Shown here one piece after another: positions 16,425 to 24,607 of a stretch of 27,428 bases of DNA. Position numbers and translations under genes: made by a program. The stretch is from positions 606 to 28,033 of the forward strand of contig DJBQ01000178.1 of the NCBI GenBank assembly GCA_002430125.1. Reading direction: 5' to 3'. This DNA comes from Rhodobacterales bacterium UBA5972. Its GTDB lineage: Bacteria; Pseudomonadota; Alphaproteobacteria; Rhodobacterales; Rhodobacteraceae. The notes beneath the pieces were generated by a model. It made no database searches. It was given only the letters and a program-made list of their open reading frames with translations, and was not told the DNA's origin. How positions within the stretch are numbered: the stretch's first letter is position 1; the number at the start of each line of letters is the position of its first letter.

Positions 16425-18398
16425 TCACCTGTCGTCTTTTTCAATCTCGATCAATACCTGACCGGTCTGAACTTGTGATCCCGATTCAGCCAGAACCGCG
16501 ACCACAGTGCCTTTGATTTCGGCCAGCAGCTCGTGCTGCATTTTCATGGCTTCCAATATGCCAAGTTTCGTCCCGGGTGACACGAGATCACCCTGGGCAA
16601 CCAATATTTTCAGCAAATTTCCGTGCATGGGTGCTGTTACCCGGCCACTATCAGCCGCCGCGTGCCGACTGGCAGAGGCCTTAACGTGCCGTACGAAAAA
16701 GGATCTGTTACTGGTTGCAATGAACATTCGGTCACCGTTGTAATGGCTGGCCTTCAGATCAATTCGTTGGCCATTCACGCGTAAAACCTCCTGCGACATC
16801 GAAACCAAAGCTTCGTTTTCGGCGCTTCTTACGACAAGATCACCGTTTCTTTGTGTTCGCACGGTGACCGGCCATATCGCACTTTCGTCCGCCAAGGTCA
16901 TTCGTGAAAGCAAAAAGCCAGGGCTTCCAAATCCACGCAATCGAGGGTTGGCCATTGCGGAAAAGTTATAAGCTCGATCGTAAAACACTTTGTACAGCAT
17001 CGCCGCCGCAAGCGTAATTTCCTCGAAATTGCACGGCTCACCAAAGCCGGTTTCGCCGAATTCCTCGGCGATAAAGGCCGTCGTCGCCTGTCCGCTTGCG
17101 AATACAGGGCTGCCCAATACGCTGCGCAAGAAATCGCGATTGCAAGTCGGGCCAAACAAAACCAGTTCGCCAAGCGCCGCTTTCAATCGCTTGCGCGCCT
17201 GTTCGCGTGTCGCCCCATGTGCAATGATTTTGGCAAGCAAGGGGTCATAATGTGCGGACAATTCTTGCCCTTGCACAATACCACTATCGACCCTGATACC
17301 CGGCCCACCTGGTGGCTGCCAGATTTCGATCTTGCCGGTACTTGGCAAAAAGCCACGCGCCGGATCCTCCGCATAAAGGCGAACCTCGATTGCATGGCCG
17401 GTTAAGGCAATATCCTTCTGTTCAAAACCAAGTGGTTCGCCTTGAGCCACATTCAATTGCAAGGCAACCAAGTCAAGGCCGGTAACCATTTCAGTAACCG
17501 GATGTTCAACCTGCAATCGTGTATTCATTTCAAGGAAATAGAAGTCGTTATTGACATCTAACAAGAACTCGACTGTTCCTGCCCCTTGATACGAAATTGC
17601 TTTGGCGGCCTCAACCGCTGCTGACCCCATTTGTGACCGCAAGGCGAGCGTCATAACAGGGCAAGGCGATTCCTCGACAACTTTCTGATGCCGCCTTTGC
17701 ACTGAACAATCGCGCTCGCCCATATAAACAACGTTACCGTGCTGGTCAGCAAACACCTGAATTTCAACATGCCGCGGGCCTGATATCGCCCTTTCCAGAA
17801 TAACCTCGTCTGATCCAAATGCTTTTAGCGCCTCTGACTTTGCGCTTTGAAGAGCGTCGTCAAAATCAGCCGCAGTTGCCACCAACCGCATTCCGCGACC
17901 GCCGCCGCCTGCTGCTGCTTTGATCATCACTGGATAACCGATCTGAGACGCCCTTTCAAACAGAGTGGGTGTGGTTTGTTCCGGCCCTTGATAGCCCGGA
18001 ACACACGGTACTCCGGCAGCAATCATTCGGCGTTTCGCGGCTGCTTTGTTGCCCATTAATGCAACGGCTTCGGCCGTAGGGCCGATAAAAACCAACCCGG
18101 CCTTTTCGCAGGCAACCACAAAGTCAGCGTTCTCCGACAAAAACCCATATCCCGGATGAATCGCGTCAGCTTTGGCTTCCTTTGCAGCGGCCAATATCCT
18201 TGGAATTGACAGGTAGCTTTCGCCAACCGGCCCTTCGCCGATGCAAATCGACCGATCCGCAAAGGCAACGTGCGGCGCGCACTTATCTGCACGAGTGTAA
18301 ACGGCGACGGTTTTAAGGCCAATTTCTCTCGCGGTTCTCATAATCCTGAGGGCGATCTCGCCACGATTGGCGACCAGCAATGTGGAAAATTTTATCAT
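16425..18398 (-). CDS. Acyl-CoA carboxylase alpha subunit (biotin carboxylase + biotin carrier)
   Basis: 657 aa with the layout of methylcrotonyl/geranyl/propionyl-CoA carboxylase alpha chains. Biotin carboxylase domain: LLVANRGEIALRI (7-19), HPGYGFLSENADF (81-93), the ATP-grasp loop AAAGGGGRGMR (161-171), the ERDCSVQRRHQK block (228-239) and EMNTRLQVEHPVTEM (290-304). A poorly conserved linker domain (about 450-580) precedes a biotinyl domain with the modified Lys619 in LEAMKM. It uses ATP and bicarbonate to carboxylate its biotin, which then swings to the beta subunit. The ATG overlaps the beta-subunit stop by 4 bases (ATGA), indicating coupled synthesis. The acyl-CoA substrate is set by the partner subunit and cannot be read here; absence of leucine-pathway neighbours argues against ordinary methylcrotonyl-CoA carboxylase. 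Confidence 0.93.
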   Translation of the reverse strand: MIKFSTLLVANRGEIALRIMRTAREIGLKTVAVYTRADKCAPHVAFADRSICIGEGPVGESYLSIPRILAAAKEAKADAIHPGYGFLSENADFVVACEKAGLVFIGPTAEAVALMGNKAAAKRRMIAAGVPCVPGYQGPEQTTPTLFERASQIGYPVMIKAAAGGGGRGMRLVATAADFDDALQSAKSEALKAFGSDEVILERAISGPRHVEIQVFADQHGNVVYMGERDCSVQRRHQKVVEESPCPVMTLALRSQMGSAAVEAAKAISYQGAGTVEFLLDVNNDFYFLEMNTRLQVEHPVTEMVTGLDLVALQLNVAQGEPLGFEQKDIALTGHAIEVRLYAEDPARGFLPSTGKIEIWQPPGGPGIRVDSGIVQGQELSAHYDPLLAKIIAHGATREQARKRLKAALGELVLFGPTCNRDFLRSVLGSPVFASGQATTAFIAEEFGETGFGEPCNFEEITLAAAMLYKVFYDRAYNFSAMANPRLRGFGSPGFLLSRMTLADESAIWPVTVRTQRNGDLVVRSAENEALVSMSQEVLRVNGQRIDLKASHYNGDRMFIATSNRSFFVRHVKASASRHAAADSGRVTAPMHGNLLKILVAQGDLVSPGTKLGILEAMKMQHELLAEIKGTVVAVLAESGSQVQTGQVLIEIEKDDR

Positions 18399-20017
18399 GG
18401 GCGGGCCACGCCGAATGTATTCGGTCGCAAGATACGCGTCCGCGCCTCGCGGCATGTGGCAAGGCAGAATCCAATTACTTTTCTTGTGTCACGCGGATCA
18501 ATCATGCCGTGATCCAAAAGTCGTCCGGATGTGTAAAAAGCATCTGACTGCATATCGAAATGACGTGTTATTTCAGCGTGTTGGGCTTCCATCTTAATGG
18601 GGTCTATCGACTGACCCTTACGCGCTGCTGCATTTGTCATAACCTGTTCCATCGTCAGCGCAGCTTGTTCCCCGCCCATCACACCTGTCATTGCATTGGG
18701 CCAGGTCAACAAAAAATCTGGATCAAAGGCAAATCCGCACATGCCGTAATTACCCGCCCCAAAACTTGCCCCGATATATAACGAGATTTTGGGCGCACGT
18801 AAATTTGTGACCGTTTGGATCATCTTTGAGCCATGCTTGATCATTCCCGCATGTTCGTATCGGGTTCCCACCATATATCCGGTTGTATTGTTTAGGAAAA
18901 TCACCGGCGTCCCGGCCTGGTCGCAAAGCTGAAGAAAATGCGTGGCCTTGGTTGCGCCATCCGGATCAATCGGGCCGTTATTTCCGATCAGGCCAACGGC
19001 TTGGCCGTATATATTGCCTTGCAAACATACGGTTGCGGCTCCGTAATCGGGTTTGAAATCAAGAAAATCAGATCCATCGACTAACCGCGCCGCCACCTCG
19101 TGCACATCGTATGACCTTCGATAATCAACCGGCACGACACCAGCGATATCTTCTGCTGAACAGAGCGGTTCAATGGCTGATGGCAGCGATTTCAGATGTA
19201 AGTTTTCGTTCCAATTGAGCCCGGCAATTACATCGCGGCAAATTTCAAGGGCATGCGCATCGTTTTCCGCCAGATACTCAACCAAACCAGTCGTCGTTGC
19301 GTGCATCTCAACACCACCAAGGTCTTGATCTTCGGCAATTTCGCCCGTTGCAGCCCGCACCAGTGCAGCACCTGCCAACATCGCCATGCCATTTCCTTTA
19401 ACGCCGATCACATAATCGCTCATACCCGGTTGATAGGCACCCCCAGCCGTGGAGGCGCCGTGCAGGACTGTAATAACCGGTATACCAGCCGCACTTAACC
19501 GGGCCAAACCGGCAAACATACCGCCACCATTGGCCCATAATTCCACCGTATAGGCCATCAGATTGGCACCGGCACTTTCAACGCAATGAACGAAAGGTAA
19601 TTTCTGTTTTAGCGCAACCGCAAGCGCGCCCAGGGCCTTGGAAACTGACATCGCAGTGGAGGCCCCGGCATTGATGCCGGAATCGTCAACAAAAACAAGG
19701 CAACGCACACCGGAAACAAAACCGATCCCGACAATCATGCTGCATCCCGGAACCGAAGATTCGAGATTAGGATCGTCTACTAAATAACCAGCAATATTGT
19801 ATAATTCAAGAAACGGCATGCCGGGATCAAGTAACGCAGCCAACCGTTCGCGCGGACTAAGTTGGCCGCGCTTATCAAACACAGCGCGGCGTTTTTCGGA
19901 AAGCAATTCAGCCCTTGTTTCAAGTGCGCGCAGTTTTTCGATAAGGGACAACATATCTGCCCGATTGACTGCGAAACTTTCGGCGTCCTTCGCGATGCGG
20001 GTTTGAAAAATTGTCAT
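18395..20017 (-). CDS. Acyl-CoA carboxylase beta subunit (carboxyltransferase)
   Basis: 540 aa crotonase-fold carboxyltransferase of the methylcrotonyl/geranyl-CoA carboxylase type. Landmarks: RGQLSPRERLAALLD (50-64), the SAGANLMAY stretch (148-156), the oxyanion-hole region STAGGAYQPGMSDY (189-202), PIDPDGATKATHFLQLCD (349-366), NNTTGYMVG (376-384) and GASFGAGNYGMCG (416-428). It transfers CO2 from biotin to an acyl-CoA. In place of the HFGRIF-like segment of methylcrotonyl-CoA carboxylases it has NGGGMF (Gly164-166), which would widen the acyl pocket and suits a longer substrate, as proposed for geranyl-CoA carboxylase; this rests on my own alignment. The gene overlaps both the AtuA gene and the alpha subunit by 4 bases. 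Confidence 0.92.
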   Translation of the reverse strand: MTIFQTRIAKDAESFAVNRADMLSLIEKLRALETRAELLSEKRRAVFDKRGQLSPRERLAALLDPGMPFLELYNIAGYLVDDPNLESSVPGCSMIVGIGFVSGVRCLVFVDDSGINAGASTAMSVSKALGALAVALKQKLPFVHCVESAGANLMAYTVELWANGGGMFAGLARLSAAGIPVITVLHGASTAGGAYQPGMSDYVIGVKGNGMAMLAGAALVRAATGEIAEDQDLGGVEMHATTTGLVEYLAENDAHALEICRDVIAGLNWNENLHLKSLPSAIEPLCSAEDIAGVVPVDYRRSYDVHEVAARLVDGSDFLDFKPDYGAATVCLQGNIYGQAVGLIGNNGPIDPDGATKATHFLQLCDQAGTPVIFLNNTTGYMVGTRYEHAGMIKHGSKMIQTVTNLRAPKISLYIGASFGAGNYGMCGFAFDPDFLLTWPNAMTGVMGGEQAALTMEQVMTNAAARKGQSIDPIKMEAQHAEITRHFDMQSDAFYTSGRLLDHGMIDPRDTRKVIGFCLATCREARTRILRPNTFGVARP

Positions 20018-21816
20018 CGCAATCCTCGTGCTATGGAGTCCGGTACGCGTATTCTGTGGGCCAGCGCCAATTGACCGTATCCTTTGCCTTGCGGGTCGTT
20101 CCTTAGGCTGCTTGTGCCACCGCCGCCCAGCGCCTGATGCAGCATTATGTTCATTGATGCGGTACCGGGCAGATAAAATCGTTCGATCTTACCACGCAAA
20201 AAATGCCCAAATATCTTGGTTAAGCTGGTCTCATCCAGAGCATGCCAAATCCAAGGAAGATATTCCGGACGCCGGGCGATTACGCCGATATTTGCGGTGT
20301 CGCCCTTATCGCCGCTACGTGCCAAAGCCAATTTTATCAGCGGAACTTCAACCATTGGCCCTATGCTTCTCGGACGCATCGGAGGGGTAGGGCGAAAGGG
20401 GCGCGGTGTGATGACTGTCCCGACAACTGGCGTAAAATTGATCTGGCCGCGTTCGTCCTGGACAGTTATTTCGACCCGATCCTTGGCGATTAGAAATGAA
20501 AACAACGCCATTACCGGAGAAGGTTTACCGCGCGCACCAGCAAAACCGCTTAGGCCAGGTGGCGCTGACAACCCAAGGCCCGTCGCCTCTTTCAGGAAAA
20601 CATTGATGCCTCGCGGGTCAACATGCCGGACGGCGATCTTGGCGGCAACTTCACGCGATGGCCCACTGGTTCGACACGCGCCGAATTGCGATTCCGCACC
20701 AATAAGCTCAAGGCTGGTTTCCGCAAAATCCGGCATGTTAGTTTGTTGGAAAATGGCGCGCGACCTTGCAAAAACCGCATCAGCAAAAACTTCGGCCTTT
20801 TTTTCCGCTTCCAGCCCATAAAAGCTGAATAAATGGCCACCGCGCCACCCATCATGGAACGTTAGGCATACCTTGTAACCTGTTGGCGCAGAATAACCTT
20901 TGACGCCACTGACCAAAACCCGGTCCGATGTTTCCTGCAACAGCGACACGTTGGAAAAATCGCAAACGACATCCGGCAAATGATACGCCTGCGGGTCGCC
21001 GATCTCGTATAACATTTGCTCGGCCACTGTGCCGGTTGTGACTGCACCACCTGTGCCAACCGGCTTGGTAGCCACAAATGTGCCGTCATGTGCGATTTCG
21101 GCAATCGGGTACCCCATATTGGCGTATCCATCTGCCACGGCCTCCCAATCAGTGAAATTTCCACCGGTTGCCTGAGTGCCGCATTCCAAAATATGCCCGG
21201 CCAGACTGCCCCCGGCCAATTGGGTCAAATGATCCGGCGACCAGCCAAATTTGTGTATGCAGGCCCCAAGTGTAACCGCCGAGTCCACACAGCGACCCGT
21301 GATAACTATATCAGCACCCGCATCCAATGCAGCCGCGATTGGAAAAGCACCGAGATAGGCGTTGATACTGCCAATTTTGGAGGAATCCGGGAAACGGGCG
21401 CGACTGAACAAATCAAACGGCGTCAGTTCGATGATTTCGGACAGTTGATCCATCAAGTCGTCGCCAGTGACAGTTACAACCCGTAAATTAAGGCCCTGTT
21501 TGGCAATTTCGACGCGCAGCGCCTCTGCGCAGGCTTCGGGGTTAACCCCACCGGCATTTGAGATTATTCTGACTCCTTGATGTGCGATCTCGGCCAGGTT
21601 GGGGGCCATCGCCCCGGTCACAAAGTCTGTCGCGTAACCCTGAGCGGGATCCTTAGCCCGCACGCGCGCCAGAATTGCCATCGTAATTTCAGCCAGATAA
21701 TCATAGACGATATAGTCCAACGTTCCGTCCGCCAACAATTGCGCTGTTGCATATGTTGCGTCGCCCCAATAGCCACTTGCACCACCGATCCGAACAGCCT
21801 TGGGCGTCTTTGCCAT
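20014..21816 (-). CDS. AtuA family protein (acyclic terpene utilisation-like, fused two-domain form)
   Basis: 600 aa. The large AtuA (DUF1446) domain covers about 5-450, with GGASGYWGD (11-19), SNAGGVNPEACAEAL (86-100), ITGRCVDSAVTLG (172-184) and HILECGTQATGGNF (208-221). A separate C-terminal domain (about 490-595) starts with LALARSGDKGDTANIGVIAR and is encoded apart in some bacteria. In Pseudomonas AtuA is needed for citronellol/geraniol catabolism, proposed to act at the hydratase step after geranyl-CoA carboxylase, though direct biochemistry is thin. Here it is translated just before a carboxylase of matching type. The start is ATG 21816 with a GAGG site; an in-frame TTG four codons earlier is less likely. 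A 21-base inverted repeat lies 43-63 bases upstream. Family call firm; substrate unknown. Confidence 0.9.
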   Translation of the reverse strand: MAKTPKAVRIGGASGYWGDATYATAQLLADGTLDYIVYDYLAEITMAILARVRAKDPAQGYATDFVTGAMAPNLAEIAHQGVRIISNAGGVNPEACAEALRVEIAKQGLNLRVVTVTGDDLMDQLSEIIELTPFDLFSRARFPDSSKIGSINAYLGAFPIAAALDAGADIVITGRCVDSAVTLGACIHKFGWSPDHLTQLAGGSLAGHILECGTQATGGNFTDWEAVADGYANMGYPIAEIAHDGTFVATKPVGTGGAVTTGTVAEQMLYEIGDPQAYHLPDVVCDFSNVSLLQETSDRVLVSGVKGYSAPTGYKVCLTFHDGWRGGHLFSFYGLEAEKKAEVFADAVFARSRAIFQQTNMPDFAETSLELIGAESQFGACRTSGPSREVAAKIAVRHVDPRGINVFLKEATGLGLSAPPGLSGFAGARGKPSPVMALFSFLIAKDRVEITVQDERGQINFTPVVGTVITPRPFRPTPPMRPRSIGPMVEVPLIKLALARSGDKGDTANIGVIARRPEYLPWIWHALDETSLTKIFGHFLRGKIERFYLPGTASMNIMLHQALGGGGTSSLRNDPQGKGYGQLALAHRIRVPDSIARGLR

Positions 21817-21858
21817 TGCGGGCCTCAATCTCTGACTTTTGCAGGAAACGTCGTTCCC

Positions 21859-21879
21859 TAACTCAAGTGGAATGAGTTA
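21859..21879. promoter_or_regulatory. Inverted repeat TAACTCA-N7-TGAGTTA upstream of the AtuA gene
   Basis: Perfect 7-base arms with a 7-base spacer, centred about 53 bases before the ATG of the AtuA gene. On the minus strand TTGCAT lies just upstream (a possible -35), so the repeat would overlap the promoter. It looks like a dimeric repressor site. Pseudomonas atuA is controlled by the TetR-family AtuR through inverted repeats, but I cannot match the sequence to that operator, and no regulator gene is in the window. Confidence 0.5.
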
Positions 21880-21964
21880 CCAGATGCAACAAATAATTTT
21901 CGGCTCTATCGCAACGGCAAGCAGACGATCCAAAAGTATTCCGACTTTGATTTTCTTACTCTGT

Positions 21965-22954
21965 TTAGACCTCAAGTGCCGCTGTCGTTAAAACGACTTT
22001 GCCAACGACCTGCCGGTTCTTGAGTGCGTTAAGGGCGACAACCGCCTGATCTAATGGATAGGATGCTGAAATATAGGGCTTTAATTTCCCTGCCTCATAC
22101 CACGCAAACAGTTGTGCGAAATTCTGGTTGTCCAACTCGGTTTGCCGCAGTCGAAATGCCCCCCAGAAGACGCCGACGATGTCGCATCCCTTTAGGAGCG
22201 CAAGATTGATCGGGATCTTTGGAATCTCGCCCGCGGCAAATCCAACGACAAGGCCGCGGCCGCCCCAGGCAGTCGAGCGCAGGGCTTTTTCAAACATATC
22301 GCCGCCTACGGGATCGTAAAAAACGTCAACCCCATTGCCACCGGTTATTTCTTTGATGCGCGTGCGCAAATCCTGCGTTGAATAATTGATAAATTCGGTC
22401 GCGCCTGCGGATTTAGCCGCTGCAAGTTTTTCTTCTGAACTGGCCGCTGCGATGACTTTGGCACCCATCAATGCACCAATTTCCACTGCTGCAAGACCGA
22501 CACCACCACCTGCGCCAAGTACCAGTAAAGTTTCACCCGGCTGCAATCGCCCGCGTTGTTTGAGCGCGTGCATCGATGTGCCATAAGTCATCGTAAAAGC
22601 CGCTGCAATGTCGCCGGGCATTGATGAAGGACGGCGCAACAAGGCGCTCTCATCAACAATGATCTGTTCCGCAAAGCCGCCTGACAAAGTCATAGCCATG
22701 ACTTTCTCGCCGATTTTGGCATTGGTAACACCCTCGCCCAACGCATCGATCGTTCCGGCGACTTCGCCTCCGGGCGAAAACGGCAGGTCGGGTTTGAACT
22801 GATATTTGTTTTCGATAATCAACGTATCAGGAAAGTTGACACCGCATGCTTCGATTTTGATTCGCACCTGACCCTTGCCGGGGGTGACGTCAGGGATTTC
22901 TTTAAGATTCAGGTCTTCGGGTGGCCCGAATTCTTCACACATAACAGCCAGCAT
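21965..22954 (-). CDS. NADPH:quinone oxidoreductase family protein (MDR superfamily, no zinc)
   Basis: 329 aa medium-chain reductase. Seen: GVNFPDTLIIENKYQFKPDLPFSPGGEVAG (38-67), typical of quinone-oxidoreductase-like MDRs, the NADPH-binding VLGAGGGVGLAAVEIG (145-160), GVDVFYDPVGG (208-218) and GGRGLVVGFAAGEIP. The Cys/His ligands of zinc alcohol dehydrogenases are missing, as expected for the QOR branch. Members reduce quinones or the C=C bond of enones and some enoyl-CoAs. It lies 148 bases upstream of the AtuA gene on the same strand with no clear terminator between, so it may belong to that transcript and could supply an enoyl-reductase step; this is inference. ATG 22954 has a GGGG-rich ribosome-binding site. 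The gene diverges from the amidase across 200 bases. Confidence 0.9.
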   Translation of the reverse strand: MLAVMCEEFGPPEDLNLKEIPDVTPGKGQVRIKIEACGVNFPDTLIIENKYQFKPDLPFSPGGEVAGTIDALGEGVTNAKIGEKVMAMTLSGGFAEQIIVDESALLRRPSSMPGDIAAAFTMTYGTSMHALKQRGRLQPGETLLVLGAGGGVGLAAVEIGALMGAKVIAAASSEEKLAAAKSAGATEFINYSTQDLRTRIKEITGGNGVDVFYDPVGGDMFEKALRSTAWGGRGLVVGFAAGEIPKIPINLALLKGCDIVGVFWGAFRLRQTELDNQNFAQLFAWYEAGKLKPYISASYPLDQAVVALNALKNRQVVGKVVLTTAALEV

Positions 22955-23052
22955 TCATTTCCCCTTCAACTTTTCGCCCCTTCTAACGTGCCATTGAAGA
23001 TACGAGCAACGCGAATTTGCCATTGTGCCGAGGGATCCGGGTGCAAATGCAA

Positions 23053-23081
23053 CTTTGGGCTTGTGCTCTCTCCCATATAAT
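23053..23081 (+). promoter_or_regulatory. Candidate promoter for amidase-matA-matB
   Basis: A perfect TATAAT (23076-23081) has CTTTGG 17 bases upstream (23053-23058), a weak -35 that may need an activator. The predicted leader is about 65 bases. It sits in the 200-base gap between the divergent quinone-reductase and amidase genes. The rest of this gap contains no convincing gene; short open frames there overlap the amidase or the gap without family-like sequence. Confidence 0.4.
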
Positions 23082-23143
23082 TTTCTTTTTTCGCTTGAGG
23101 TCTGCGGTCTCGCAGTCGAACATGTGAGCATCCAAATAACCAC

Positions 23144-23147
23144 AGGA
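23144..23147 (+). promoter_or_regulatory. Shine-Dalgarno supporting a TTG start of the amidase
   Basis: AGGA, 7 bases before TTG at 23155. No ATG or GTG in frame would keep the conserved amidase N-terminus: the first in-frame ATG is at codon 23, inside the conserved helix. TTG initiation is therefore the best reading. Confidence 0.55.
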
Positions 23148-23154
23148 ACATACC

Positions 23155-24594
23155 TTGACACATAGTACATCCTTTAGCGGCCCTGAACTTTGCCGACTTG
23201 CTGCGTTTGAAGTCGTGGATATGCTGCAAAAGCGTAAAGTATCGCCACAAGAACTGCTCGACGCTGCCTTTTCACGGATTGCTGAAGTGGAGCCTGCTAT
23301 TAACGCCATGCCGACACTGTGCCGCGATCGTGCGGAAACGGCGGCCAGGGCAATTTCACCCAACACCGGCAATCCCGGTGATCTGGCAGGGCTGCCTATC
23401 GGCATCAAAGATCTGACCCCTGTGGCTGGCGTGCGAACAACGTTTGGAACTATTGGTTATAAAGATTTTGTCCCAAGTGCCAGTGACCCGCTTGTGGAAC
23501 GGCTAGAGGAAAACGGCGGCATCGTTGTTGGAAAAACAAACACCCCGGAAAATGGCGCGGGCGGCAACACATTTAACGAGGTGTTCGGTAGAACGCGAAA
23601 CCCTTGGGATACGCGAATGAATGCCGCAGGATCGTCTGGCGGGGCAGCCGCGTCACTGGCCAGTGGTGAAGTCTGGCTTAGCCACGGGTCGGATCATGGC
23701 GGCAGCTTGCGAACCCCGGCGGCATATTGTGGCGTCGTCGGCTTACGCCCCAGCCCCGGACGCGCTGGTGGCGGTCACGAATTTAACGGCTTTATGGGCG
23801 AAGGCGTCGACGGCCCTATGGCACGGTCAGTGCGGGATTGCGCGCTGTTTCTGGATGCGATGACGGGGTACGAGCCGCGGTTTCCAATATCCTACCCCGC
23901 GCCGGATCAGCCATTTCAAAAAGCGGTAATCGAGGCGCGTTCGAATGTTCGTATTGCATATTCACCCGAATTGGGTGGGTTTTCACCGGTTACCCCGGAA
24001 ATGGACACCTGCCTTCGTGCGGCACTGGCGCAAGTCGAAAAGTCCGGCGGCACCGTCGAAGAAGCCTGCCCTGATCTGCCCGATCTTGAACGCACATATC
24101 ATGTCATACGAGCGACCGGGTTCTTAACGGGCGCGATCCGCACACCGGAAGCAATTTCAAAGCATTACAAACAGACGATTCGCCAGAATACTGATTTTGC
24201 CAAAAGCCTGACCATCGAGGACGTTGCAAAGGCCAATATCGGACGCTCGATTCTATACAACAATATGCAGAAGTTCCTGACCAAATTTGATGTTCTTGCC
24301 TGCCCGACGGTTGGCTTGTTCGCGCAGCCTTGCGAGATCGAGTGGATCACCGAAATCAATGGTCAAAAACTTGATTTCTATATGGACTGGCTGCGGTTTG
24401 CGTTCTTGGCAACAACAACCAGCCTGCCGGCAATATCTGTTCCGGTCGGGCTAAATGCCGACGGGATGCCGGTCGGCCTGCAACTAATCGGCCCGCCGCG
24501 CGGCGAGGCAAAACTTTTGGCTGTGGCGCGTGCTGTTGAAATGGCGGTGGGCGGTCCTTTGGGGCCGATCAACCCAAACGTAAGACATCTTTGA
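23155..24594 (+). CDS. Amidase (amidase signature family)
   Basis: 479 aa serine hydrolase with the Ser-cisSer-Lys triad: Lys85 in GIKDL, cis-Ser160 in AAGSSGGAAA and nucleophile Ser184 in SDHGGSLRTPA; the 24-residue spacing of the two serines is the family norm. Other typical blocks are SPQELLDAAFSRIAEVEPAINA (30-51), TNTPENGAGGNTFNEVFG (128-145) and GMPVGLQLIGPPRGEAKLL near the end. No signal peptide, so it is cytoplasmic. Substrate cannot be read from the sequence. It starts from TTG with AGGA 7 bases upstream, and its stop is 13 bases before malonyl-CoA decarboxylase, so it is probably cotranscribed with matA and matB. That context suggests an amide or ureide whose hydrolysis gives malonate. 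It is longer than Bradyrhizobium malonamidase E2 and more like 6-aminohexanoate-cyclic-dimer-hydrolase-type amidases. Confidence 0.93.
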   Translation: MTHSTSFSGPELCRLAAFEVVDMLQKRKVSPQELLDAAFSRIAEVEPAINAMPTLCRDRAETAARAISPNTGNPGDLAGLPIGIKDLTPVAGVRTTFGTIGYKDFVPSASDPLVERLEENGGIVVGKTNTPENGAGGNTFNEVFGRTRNPWDTRMNAAGSSGGAAASLASGEVWLSHGSDHGGSLRTPAAYCGVVGLRPSPGRAGGGHEFNGFMGEGVDGPMARSVRDCALFLDAMTGYEPRFPISYPAPDQPFQKAVIEARSNVRIAYSPELGGFSPVTPEMDTCLRAALAQVEKSGGTVEEACPDLPDLERTYHVIRATGFLTGAIRTPEAISKHYKQTIRQNTDFAKSLTIEDVAKANIGRSILYNNMQKFLTKFDVLACPTVGLFAQPCEIEWITEINGQKLDFYMDWLRFAFLATTTSLPAISVPVGLNADGMPVGLQLIGPPRGEAKLLAVARAVEMAVGGPLGPINPNVRHL

Positions 24595-24607
24595 AACGAG
24601 CGAGCTC

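Noticed and set aside
16425..20017. Ordinary methylcrotonyl-CoA carboxylase of leucine breakdown
   Set aside because: Isovaleryl-CoA dehydrogenase, methylglutaconyl-CoA hydratase and HMG-CoA lyase genes are absent, and AtuA and TIGR03084 genes flank it. I keep it as an open alternative, not as the call.
23020..23120. TGCG-N4-CGCA repeat and a repeated TGCCATTG in the quinone-reductase/amidase gap
   Set aside because: Arms are too short and unsupported by a second good copy; expected by chance at this length.
22955..23408. Minus-strand open frames of 71-141 codons over the amidase start
   Set aside because: They overlap each other and the amidase, have no good ribosome-binding site and no family-like sequence; the gap is better read as a divergent promoter region.
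23155..24594. Naming the amidase malonamidase E2
   Set aside because: Only the matAB context suggests it. The protein is longer than the Bradyrhizobium enzyme and the conserved blocks look closer to other amidase branches.
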